Shown here piece after piece: positions 1 to 7,066 of a DNA stretch of 10,000 nt. The DNA is from Stramonita haemastoma. Lineage: Eukaryota; Mollusca; Gastropoda; Neogastropoda; Muricidae. The stretch lies in assembly GCA_030674155.1 (NCBI GenBank), contig CM060325.1, forward strand, positions 24,274,512-24,284,511, in the 5' to 3' direction. Within the stretch, counting starts at the first letter, position 1. Each line of letters opens with the position of its first letter. The translations under genes were made by a program, and so were the position numbers. The notes beneath the pieces are model-generated. The model saw only the letters and a list, made by a program, of their open reading frames with translations, searched no databases and was not told the DNA's origin.

Positions 1-1962
1 TAATATATTTCTATTCACAGAATCGAAGGCCTTTCTAAAGTCCACAAAGGCAACGTATAGTTTTTTACTGGAAAGCAAATGTTTTTGAACAAGAGAGTAT
101 AAAGTAAATATATGATCTACAGTGCTGTACTTTGCTCTAAAGCCTGCTTGCTCTTCAATTAATTTTTCTTCATTATCTGCCCATTCAGTTAATCTTTTAT
201 TCAAAATGTAAGTGTAAAGTTTACTTAATATACTTGTGAGAGCTACTCCACGATAGTTGTCAGGATTATTAATATCACCTTTTTTATGAATTGGAATTAT
301 TACGGATTTGGCCCACTCTAAAGGGAAAGCACCTGTTTCAAACAGATGGTTAAATAGCTGAACAAGAAAAGTAATTACTGTGGAGTTAGTGAACTTGAGC
401 ATTTCTCCAATTATTTTATCTGGACCAGCACTTTTTCCTGTTTTTAAATGTTTAATAGCATCAAAAATCTCATTCTGAGATATAGCATTGTTAAACAATG
501 GTTCAAATATTTCATCTTCCTGTAGTACATCCACATTCTCTTGTGTTTCTGCACAATTAAAGTCATTAAAGACCTTCAAAAAGTGATCATACCACTGTTG
601 AATAGTTATATCATTATTTACTCGTGACTTACGGTTAACCGATCTAATAACAGACCAAAACGTTTTGGAGTCCTTAGAAGAAGTTTCAAGTTTCTCTAAT
701 CTCTTATTGTTAAAATCTCTTTCTTTTGTTTTTCTTAAATGGATGTATTCTTTTCTAGCATTAGTGTAAATTTGTCTTTTTTCTGTTTTATCCTCATTTG
801 TTTTACAACGTTGAAATCTTTTTAATAATCTCTTAACTTCTTGTTTCTTTCTTTCACATTCAGCATCAAACCAGTCATTACATTTTTTTCTACCTTTTCT
901 AACTGTTCTAACCATGCATGCAGCAGCTTCACACAAGGCTTTAACAAACTGATCTAAGCTATCATTTATATTTGTGTTCAATAGTTGGGAAGCTACTTCT
1001 ATGCTTTCTTGAAATTCTGCACTATTAAGCTCTTGTTTATATATTTCTACAAAATCTTCTGACCATATGATTTTTTCTACACTCTCTTGTTCTCTATTTT
1101 CAATACTGGTGCATTCATTATTTACTTTCCATGTTGTTTCAACAGGGAGGTGCCATGAATAAACACATTCTCCAATACACATATTAAAACATGATAATAT
1201 TTCACTAGGAACAAGAAAATAGTCAATCACACTGCAGCCATTAGGAGAAACAAATGTATACTCCCCTTCCCTATCTCCCTCACAACAACCATTCAGAATC
1301 CCCATGTCAAACATAAAGCATAAATCTAACAAAGACCTGCCAAAATTGTTTATCTTGTCATCTTTAGAAGCACGCACACAAAGTTCATCATTCATATTGT
1401 CATACTCAACATCATCCATATAATTTGACATGACTTCAATGTCGGCTTGTTCTTGACCTGTCCTGGCATTCAAGTCTCCTAAAATCATGAAATGAAAATC
1501 ATCTTTTTGAAAATACTGCAATAATGCTTCCTCTAATAATACAACACCATCCTTAATTAGTTTTTCATTGTAAATAGGACCACCTTCTGGCACGACATAG
1601 CACGCTATCAAAATAACATCTTTTTCTAAATTGAAAATACTTTTGTCTACTCTAATAGCAATAGTGTTGTCACACTCTATTTTAATTTCTTCAACATATT
1701 TTTCTAAAGTCTTTCTCACTAATAAAAGCACTCCTCCAGAATTCCTTCCATGATGTGAGAACTTTTGAGCAGGGACATAAAACTTAAGATAATCAAGAAA
1801 AACACCACTGTAATCGAAATTAGAGTCAAGAAAAGTTTCTGTGAGGCAAACAAAATCGAACTTATTTACATAGTTTATAAAAGATACATCTTTTAATTTA
1901 TTGTACAAGTTTTCTACATTATAATTCAAAAATGTGTATTGACATGGATGGCCGGGCCTGTC
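1..1962 (-). CDS. LINE ORF2, partial: APE-type endonuclease plus N-terminal part of reverse transcriptase
   Basis: This encodes the enzyme that nicks target DNA and copies the element RNA at the nick. The frame is open for all 654 codons from the codon after the UAG to the window edge; I checked every in-frame triplet for stops. Counting from that codon, the endonuclease spans about 9-275: LNYNVENL (12-19), LTETFL with catalytic Glu42, GRNSGGV, GDLNAR (162-167, with Asp163 and Asn165), SVIDYFLV with Asp247, and SWH (269-271) where the family usually has SDH. A Lys/Arg-rich linker follows (about 276-490). The reverse transcriptase starts near 495: TGKSAGPDK, IPIHKKGD...NYRG, QAGFR (605-609) and VDFRKAFD with the motif A Asp641. 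Motif C (YxDD) would lie outside the window. There is no AUG near the start: the first in-frame one is at 1488..1486, inside the endonuclease. The start given here is simply the first codon after the ORF1 stop. Codons are strongly A/T-ending, unlike the end of ORF1. Confidence 0.95.
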
Positions 1963-1968
1963 CTAGCT
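1941..1968 (-). promoter_or_regulatory. In-frame UAG junction between ORF1 and ORF2, candidate recoding site
   Basis: The stop is AGC-UAG-GAC, with the UAG at 1965..1963. ORF2 continues in the same frame immediately after it, and endonuclease sequence begins within about a dozen codons. The nearby AUGs in other frames cannot start ORF2: one at 1945..1943 closes after eight codons at a UAA (1921..1919), and one overlapping that UAA (UAAUG, 1919..1917) is followed at once by UAG. The first AUG in the ORF2 frame is 159 codons downstream. Expression would therefore need UAG readthrough, non-AUG reinitiation, or absence of the stop in the parental element. A weak six-pair hairpin (GACAGG with CC-A-UGUC, bulged A) can form directly after the stop. 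It lacks the spacer typical of known stimulatory structures, so I give it little weight. Confidence 0.6.
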
Positions 1969-3705
1969 CTTTTTCAAGCTGCTAGGGCGCTGACTCCTGC
2001 GACAGTTTTTGTTGTCACTGGCTACTTTGCCGCGAGCAGACGACTTGCGCGGAGGGTTACGCAGGAAATCCCGCATACCCGTCTGCTGGTAGGACAGAGG
2101 CCCGTCACGTGCAGCACGCCCCTCACCGTCAGTAGGACACGCCACGTCACAGCGGGGGGAATCCCCGCCAACCGGCGCTGAGCTGTGGCGTTCACCTCGT
2201 GGAGTCACCCCGTGGTTGCTATGGAAACGCCCACCCGTACGGCCTTCGGTGACGTCACGCCTGTAGTGGTCCCGTGCTGTCCGTGGCCCAGAGCGAGAGG
2301 AGGAGGGAGAAGGGGGCCCGCCGCTCGTCGTCTTCTGTCGGCTGCCAGGCGTGGGGCCACCCTCTGACGTCACGCTCCCTCCACCGGTGAGAAAAGGGGA
2401 ATCCCCGTGTTGACTGCGCTGTGAGGAGGGGACAGGCGTGGAGGACTGATGTGCACCCCCACTCTCCACCACCTCTGCGTAGGATCGGGGGTCTGGAAGG
2501 CTGGGCCCAATCACCATCTTCCCCCTGTGGAAGTACGCCCTCTTCCCCTCCATGCGTGCTGCAGCCACCATCTGCGCCTGTGCCCTGGTCAGGTCGTTGG
2601 CCACCCTGACACCTTCGTCTTGCAGTTTTTGCCTCAGATCTTTGCCAGTCAGGATGCTCATTTTGTCTCTCCATCTACTGAACTTGGCGATCATAGGCCT
2701 TGGTTGTCCATCTCGTGCCTGCCCTGTTCGATGTGCTCGGGCTATGTCGTCAACAGTCCAGGTCTTGTGGTCATCCACGCTGTTCAGCACATCGATGACG
2801 GACTGAGCACAGGAGTCGTGGGTTTCTCTGGCAGTTTGTTGTGGTATGCCAAATAAGCGTAAATTATCTCTTCTTGAGAAATCTTCCAGCCTGTCCGTGT
2901 CTGATTTTAGTTGTTCAATCTCTGACTTCATGCTCCTGATGGTATCGTTCAGTTGTTGCACTTCTTCTCTGTCTTCCGTTCTTTCCTCAAACAGCTGATG
3001 TATATCTTCTGTCATTTCTGTGACTGTCCCTGCCAACTCTCTCTGATCTCTTTCCAGTCTGTCACATCTTTGATTGATTTCTTCACACTGTTGCTTTACT
3101 TGCAGAAGTTCGTTTTTGATTTCCCCTAAATCACTTCTGATGACACTAGTTTGTTCTGTAAACTGCTGCTGAATATTTTGCATTATTGTGCTCATCAGAT
3201 TGCTGACATCAGTTGGTGTATTCGGCACTGCGTCTGTTTTGCCTTTTGCTTCCGTCTGTCCATCCGTATTTGGCCCTGGGTTGGTTTCTATGTCCCCGCT
3301 TAGCAACAACTTGCGTAGGGACAAGGCAGCGTGCTGCACACAACAGGCCACGAGGAGCACGTGCACGTGCAATCCAGACTGGCCCGCTGGCCCACTGACA
3401 CTGTCACATGCATCTGTCATCTCCTGCCACGTTGTGTCTTTTGAAATACAATTCCACTCAAGACAAACATAGTCGAATGACACAAATGTGTCTAAATTCC
3501 TGATGAAAGAGTTAATCAAAAAGATCAGCATGGCACAGCACACATAGCCAACCACGACATCAGCTGTTGATAGACGTGTCTCAGTGTCAGTGTTTTTTTT
3601 CACCTGTGCAGAGTTTGTTGACATCTTTTTATAGAAGCCTGACACACGCTGACATTTTGCAGCAAACACCCCAATTGCCGCTCTCCACATCACCAAGTCC
3701 ACCAT
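1963..3705 (-). CDS. LINE ORF1 protein with N-terminal hydrophobic leader, 2A motif, coiled coil and RNA-binding region
   Basis: The product is 580 residues. ORF1 proteins bind element RNA and act as chaperones in the ribonucleoprotein. Domains seen: hydrophobic, membrane-like segment 49-68; second hydrophobic stretch 112-135; 2A motif DIETNPGP (138-145); heptad-rich, charged coiled coil about 165-275; an L1-type block opening with FSRRDNLRLFGIP (276-288) and running through RRM-like and C-terminal-domain-like sequence (GVRVANDLTRAQ, then GKRAYFHRGKMVIG) to about 400; then a Ser/Gly/Pro/Arg-rich basic tail 401-580. No CCHC zinc knuckle or esterase motif is visible. 2A cleavage would give a 144-residue leader polypeptide and a 436-residue RNA-binding protein. 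The start is the first AUG of the frame and has a strong context (A at -3, G at +4); Met6 and Met28 are alternatives. The stop is UAG, and ORF2 follows in the same frame with no gap. The last 200 codons are markedly GC-rich. Confidence 0.94.
   Translation of the reverse strand: MVDLVMWRAAIGVFAAKCQRVSGFYKKMSTNSAQVKKNTDTETRLSTADVVVGYVCCAMLIFLINSFIRNLDTFVSFDYVCLEWNCISKDTTWQEMTDACDSVSGPAGQSGLHVHVLLVACCVQHAALSLRKLLLSGDIETNPGPNTDGQTEAKGKTDAVPNTPTDVSNLMSTIMQNIQQQFTEQTSVIRSDLGEIKNELLQVKQQCEEINQRCDRLERDQRELAGTVTEMTEDIHQLFEERTEDREEVQQLNDTIRSMKSEIEQLKSDTDRLEDFSRRDNLRLFGIPQQTARETHDSCAQSVIDVLNSVDDHKTWTVDDIARAHRTGQARDGQPRPMIAKFSRWRDKMSILTGKDLRQKLQDEGVRVANDLTRAQAQMVAAARMEGKRAYFHRGKMVIGPSLPDPRSYAEVVESGGAHQSSTPVPSSQRSQHGDSPFLTGGGSVTSEGGPTPGSRQKTTSGGPPSPSSSRSGPRTARDHYRRDVTEGRTGGRFHSNHGVTPRGERHSSAPVGGDSPRCDVACPTDGEGRAARDGPLSYQQTGMRDFLRNPPRKSSARGKVASDNKNCRRSQRPSSLKKS
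3271..3309 (-). other. 2A-like ribosome-skipping motif in ORF1
   Basis: ORF1 residues 133-145 read LLLSGDIETNPGP, matching the 2A consensus D-x-E-x-N-P-G-P with the favourable Leu-Leu and Gly just upstream. Known biology of 2A: the ribosome fails to form the Gly-Pro bond (here Gly144-Pro145) and continues, giving two separate chains. 2A-like sequences near the N-terminus of ORF1 are documented in non-LTR elements of sea urchins, molluscs and amphioxus, and in some proteins the sequence before the 2A also acts as a signal sequence. Here the motif directly follows a hydrophobic stretch, which fits that dual role. Activity in this copy is inferred, but every core residue is present. Confidence 0.94.
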
Positions 3706-3855
3706 TTTGAGGTAGTTTTATGCAGTGGTGTATCTTTTGAAATTGTAGTACAAGTAACAGGTCGTAACATTCCTTTAAGGCGTTGTGGCACACACAGTTT
3801 TACGCCGCGCCTCACATGCACTGCCGCCTGGACGCCATGTTTTATCGTCCCCCCC
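3706..3855 (-). other. LINE leader (5' UTR) with two short upstream ORFs
   Basis: About 150 bases lie between the (GA)n tract and the ORF1 start. Read on the minus strand, an AUG at 3838..3836 in good context (A at -3, G at +4) opens an eight-codon ORF that ends in UGA at 3814..3812. A second AUG at 3770..3768 opens a 26-codon ORF that ends at 3690, overlapping the ORF1 start by 16 bases in another frame. LINE leaders usually hold an internal promoter, but I see no TATA box or recognisable downstream element. The upstream ORFs could lower or gate ORF1 translation; this is inference. Confidence 0.5.
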
Positions 3856-3871
3856 GAGAGAGAGAGAGAGA

Positions 3872-3946
<75 letters not shown>
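3856..3946 (+). repeat. (GA)n microsatellite, about 45 units
   Basis: An almost pure GA run of 91 bases with one interruption (AGGGAG near 3875). It abuts the 5' end of the LINE on the left and dispersed repeat copy A on the right, so it may mark the insertion point of one or both. It would be a Ser-Leu repeat if read on the minus strand, but it is not a gene. Confidence 0.98.
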
Positions 3947-3947
<1 letters not shown>

Positions 3948-3949
<2 letters not shown>

Positions 3950-4192
3950 TACGTGCATGCATTTGTATGTTATTTTTTATATTTATTCATTTATTCTTTT
4001 ATATCAAGGAAAATGGAATAAGCACTCATGTTTTTTTTACGTCCAGCCCACGCGTGTATGCAGTTTTGTAAATCTTGTCATCCGTTCCCACTGGTACACA
4101 ATGGCCTACTCTTACGAAAAGCGTAACAGGATTTAACGTGTGCGCTAGATGTTCTGCGTGCGTTTGTACACGGGGCATCGGTTTCTAGTCTG

Positions 4193-4200
<8 letters not shown>
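3948..4200 (+). repeat. Dispersed repeat, copy A
   Basis: This matches 7148..7425 in the same orientation. The best block, 4077..4191 against 7301..7415, aligns without gaps over 115 bases with 17 differences by hand count (85% identity). Homology continues leftwards through a TTTATT-rich part and the word ATGGAATAA, with small length differences. The 3' end passes from TAGTCTGG into CGTGTGTG and straight into the (GT)n array. There is no terminal inverted repeat and no tRNA-like box A or B that I can identify. It may be a fragment of a larger family or a non-autonomous element; strand is arbitrary. Confidence 0.85.
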
Positions 4201-4278
<78 letters not shown>

Positions 4279-4284
4279 TGAGTA

Positions 4285-4361
<77 letters not shown>

Positions 4362-4389
4362 TGAGTGTGTGTGAGTGAGTGTGTGTGTG

Positions 4390-4420
<31 letters not shown>

Positions 4421-4478
4421 CGTGGATGTGCGTGTGTGTGCGTGTGGATGTGTGTGTGCGCGCGCGCCCGTGTGTGTG
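4195..4478 (+). repeat. (GT)n compound microsatellite
   Basis: About 284 bases, mostly GT, broken by GTTG, GAGTGAGTAGTGAGTG (near 4276) and two GTGAGTGAG patches (near 4358-4381). It ends in a CG-rich alternating stretch (4458-4467) that is favourable for Z-DNA. It begins inside the last bases of dispersed repeat copy A. Confidence 0.97.
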
Positions 4479-4485
4479 AATGCAG

Positions 4486-4596
4486 GTGTTACCTGCGTTT
4501 GTTAACTCAGGACAAGTATCCTCTGATCACCACCAAAGTGACCCAGCAGCAGTGCAGGGCCCCTCTAGCTGGCGTCCCCAAGGCAACTGAACATCA
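4486..4596 (+). other. Possible internal exon, unrecognised
   Basis: A 111-base stretch is bounded by AG (4484-4485) and GTAAGC (4597-4602), the latter a good 5' splice donor. One frame is open across it and reads CYLRLLTQDKYPLITTKVTQ and onward, with codons that look protein-like (CTG ATC ACC ACC AAA GTG ACC CAG). The length is divisible by three. Against it: the sequence before the AG is a GT repeat rather than a pyrimidine tract, the same frame closes at CAG-TAA right at the putative donor, and I recognise no family. It could equally be an old transposon remnant or chance. Confidence 0.2.
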
Positions 4597-4722
4597 GTAA
4601 GCTCCCTGTGGACTTCTGACCGTAGGGATGACACATGACAAATCTGGGCATGTCTGGTGCAGAGAGATCAGAACGAACAGTGTAAGAACAGCATGACAGA
4701 ACCACCACAGAAGATGAAGCAG

Positions 4723-4744
4723 CAAACAAACAAACAAACAAAAA
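4723..4744 (+). repeat. (CAAA)n short tandem repeat
   Basis: Five to six CAAA units. They lie in otherwise unique sequence (4603-4865) in which I see no gene, RNA or other feature. Confidence 0.9.
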
Positions 4745-4864
4745 CACAGTGAGTTAAAAGCTTTTTTCCATGCAACATTCTTACTCCAAATCCAATTCCA
4801 GACAATTCCATTTCTGAAAGAATTGTTTTTGACCCAAACCGTGGCTGGGATCCCATTACTAACT

Positions 4865-4865
<1 letters not shown>

Positions 4866-4943
<78 letters not shown>

Positions 4944-5000
4944 ACTACCCACCACTACAACCACCACCACCACCACCACCACCAACCACCACCACCACCA
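4866..5000 (+). repeat. (CA)n followed by (CCA)n compound microsatellite
   Basis: (CA)n runs for about 77 bases (4866-4942) and changes directly into a degenerate CCA/CAC trinucleotide tract (4943-5000). Nested growth of one repeat from the edge of the other is the likely origin. Confidence 0.97.
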
Positions 5001-5318
5001 AATAAATCATAAAGATCACACTAGGTAGAAAAAACTGATACCTGATCTCGGAGGTTCCTCTCCGGGGTTGATGAATTATCCACAACTAGCCAAAGCTGGA
5101 CATGCCTCCCATGGGAATGATCAGAGCTAGGGACCTGCAGCAGATATATCTCTCACACACACACAAGATGGGAAGTCTGCAGACATCCATCATGTGTCCT
5201 GTGTGAATGGTGTATTAGCCGAGTAGTGTAGGGACAACACGAAACATTCATGAGGACAAATATCGGCACAAAGAGAGAGGGGGGAGGAAGAGACAGACAG
5301 ACCTACAGATGGACAAAA

Positions 5319-5322
<4 letters not shown>
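5001..5322. other. Unique spacer, no gene seen
   Basis: This is mixed-composition sequence between microsatellites. It includes a small CA patch (5155-5164), a palindromic CCCATGGG near 5109 and a purine-rich approach to the next GA tract. I find no convincing ORF, tRNA, or pol III promoter boxes. Confidence 0.6.
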
Positions 5323-5387
<65 letters not shown>

Positions 5388-5439
5388 CAAACAGTCACAC
5401 TGCAGAGACAGAGAGTGAGAATGAGAGAGAGATAGAGTT

Positions 5440-5493
<54 letters not shown>
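5323..5493 (+). repeat. (GA)n and (GT)n microsatellite pair
   Basis: (GA)n occupies 5323-5387 (about 32 units). A short purine-rich spacer with GAGA remnants follows (5388-5440), then (GT)n at 5441-5493 (about 26 units). The spacer looks like decayed GA repeat. Confidence 0.96.
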
Positions 5494-5496
<3 letters not shown>

Positions 5497-5880
5497 GGTG
5501 TGTGCTGGTTGTCTGTGTGCCTGCAGAATGTCTGAGTCAAAATGACCATTTTAAACAACTCCGGACCTGAGGTCTTTAATTTTGCAGCTAATCTTTTAGA
5601 TGAGTGAGTAAGTCAAGGCATGTTTCTGAGGTTCATATAATGTGAACGTTTCTTGTATTAGTCTGTGTGTTCTGGAGAGATTAGTACACACTTTTATTCA
5701 CGCACAAGTTAGCTATGAGCACAAGCATAACTCGAAATATATGCCTTCTTCTTCGTGGAATGCTCATTCAGCAACTATTGTTGTTTGTCAAATGAAAACG
5801 CGTTAAGCGCCTGATAAGTCAGGCCCAGTGCATTCGACTTCCGCGTGGGAGAGAATCATTGTTATCTTTAAAGCCTTTCT
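5494..5880. other. Unique spacer with a perfect small hairpin
   Basis: No ORF of note is present. A perfect 6-bp inverted repeat, GCCTGA and TCAGGC, with a TAAG loop sits at 5809-5824. A looser GTTCA...TGAAC inverted repeat lies near 5631-5648. I see no RNA gene around them, and both are short enough to be chance. Confidence 0.5.
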
Positions 5881-6060
5881 GGGGGGGGGGGAAAGGCAGA
5901 AGAATGAACAAAGAAGGATAAAAAAAAAGACGAGAAAGGGGTGACGGGAAGAAAAAAGAACAAGACAGAAACAAAGAGAGGGATAGAAAAGAGGGAATTC
6001 GTTTCCAGAAGATGGGGAGGCTATTTATACTGACAGCTCCTCCCCCCCCCCCCCCCCCCC
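5881..6060 (+). repeat. G11 run, polypurine tract and C19 run
   Basis: A run of 11 G (5881-5891) leads into about 105 bases that are very largely A and G (to about 5997). A short mixed stretch follows, then a run of 19 C (6042-6060). The G and C runs are complementary and could pair across a loop of about 150 bases; the purine tract could form triplex DNA. Confidence 0.8.
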
Positions 6061-6356
6061 TACGACATCTCCACATGGAAAGAAATAAGTACCTGAGCAC
6101 ACAAAGCTATCGTTTGGTTTCGATCATCTTATGTCTTTCTCATGGGGAATAAAACATCCAAGTAAAGTTCGAAAACAATAACAAATCCACCAGTAATTGA
6201 AAACCTCTCTTTCTTATCTTTAAAAAAAGAGCTCTCAAAAAGCCAGCGACCTGTGATGCAATTCCTACAACAACACGTTGCTTCATTATTAAGACTGCAA
6301 GAAGATGGAGCTGTTTTCAATTATGGGAATTGCCCCAACCCCCACCCCACCCTTCC

Positions 6357-6358
<2 letters not shown>
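6061..6358. other. Unique AT-rich spacer
   Basis: About 300 bases with A/T runs and no supported feature. The only open stretches are short, and I see no coding signal in them. Confidence 0.5.

Positions 6359-6425
<67 letters not shown>
6359..6425 (+). repeat. (CA)n microsatellite, about 33 units
   Basis: A pure CA run preceded by a C-rich CCCCAACCCCC-type flank. It is the reverse complement in kind of the GT array that starts 370 bases to its right. Confidence 0.98.
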
Positions 6426-6427
<2 letters not shown>

Positions 6428-6503
6428 CTACCTCACGCGTCCTTCTTCCTCTGTCACTGGTGAGTGTGGAAGTCTTAGGTGATAGTGATATGGAGGGAGA
6501 AAA

Positions 6504-6528
6504 GGGGTTGGGGGGAGGGGTGGGGGGG
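6504..6528 (+). other. G-quadruplex motif
   Basis: Four G tracts of 4, 6, 4 and 7 bases are separated by TT, A and T, which meets the usual rule for a stable intramolecular quadruplex. It lies just right of the CA array, with no gene near it. Confidence 0.75.
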
Positions 6529-6668
6529 TATCTATGCGCTGCTCGGCCTATCTTGAAAGGTTCACATTGTGGTTATGTCTCATTGAGAAATGGGATGTGA
6601 CAAAAGAGGGAGGGGGCTAGGGGCGCCGCGCATAATGCAGAATGTGCACCAGTGAGAGGAGAGAAGAA

Positions 6669-6754
6669 GGGGGGGGGGGGGGGGGGCCGATTCAAAAGGA
6701 TGAGAGCGGGAGAGAGAGAGAGAGAGAGAGAGAAACAGACGGACGGACGGACGG
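6669..6754 (+). repeat. G18 run, short (GA)n and (GGAC)n
   Basis: Eighteen consecutive G (6669-6686), then GA repeats (6709-6733), then four GGAC units (about 6738-6754). Such neighbouring purine repeats often arise by slippage from one another. Confidence 0.9.
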
Positions 6755-6796
6755 AAAAACAGACAGAGGAACAAAGAGAATGGAGAGAGAGGGATG

Positions 6797-6799
6797 GTG

Positions 6800-6852
<53 letters not shown>

Positions 6853-6883
6853 GTGTGTGTGTGTGTGTGTGTGTATGTGTGTG

Positions 6884-6934
<51 letters not shown>

Positions 6935-6979
6935 TGTGTGTGTTGTGTGTGTGTGTGATGTTGTGTGTGTGTGTGTGTG

Positions 6980-7064
<85 letters not shown>
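6797..7064 (+). repeat. (GT)n compound microsatellite, about 268 bases
   Basis: A GT array interrupted by TTATG, TATG, GTTG and GATGTTG variants at irregular spacing. The interruptions show that it is old enough to have mutated, or that blocks were duplicated. Confidence 0.97.

Positions 7065-7066
<2 letters not shown>

Larger units (their letters stand above)
1..3855 (-). mobile_element. Non-LTR (LINE) retrotransposon with 2A-bearing ORF1, 5' part of the element
   Basis: Read on the minus strand, the order is leader, ORF1, UAG, ORF2 (endonuclease then reverse transcriptase), the layout of an APE-endonuclease LINE. No LTRs are seen. The right edge is set where the leader meets the (GA)n tract at 3856; this boundary is an estimate, because the (CT)n on the sense strand could itself belong to the leader. 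The left part of the element (rest of the reverse transcriptase, 3' UTR, tail) lies beyond the window, so the 3' end and target-site duplication cannot be examined. Both ORFs are undamaged over 1235 codons apart from the single UAG between them, which suggests recent insertion or an active lineage. Domain content and the reverse transcriptase block fit the broad Jockey/CR1/I-type assemblage of animal LINEs; the clade cannot be fixed without a phylogeny. Confidence 0.93.

Noticed and set aside
1..1962. ORF2 as a decayed pseudogene because it lacks an AUG
   Set aside because: All 654 codons are open and endonuclease and reverse transcriptase motifs are in order, which argues against decay; the missing AUG is better explained by recoding or fusion.
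2255..2856. Several overlapping ORFs inside the ORF1 region on both strands
   Set aside because: They are shadows of the GC-rich ORF1 tail; only the 3705..1963 frame has recognisable domains.
3494..3505. CTGATGA words that could be a hammerhead ribozyme core (also near 3184 on minus and 9301 on plus)
   Set aside because: No matching GAAA half of the core or flanking stems at the right spacing.
3783..4136. Plus-strand ORF with a long Arg-Glu repeat
   Set aside because: It is made by translating the (GA)n microsatellite and its flanks; the part shared with repeat copy B varies without codon-position bias.
5041..5150. GGGGTTGATGAATTATCC considered as a pol III box B of a tRNA or SINE
   Set aside because: It does not fit GGTTCGANNCC, and there is no box A at the right distance or tRNA fold.
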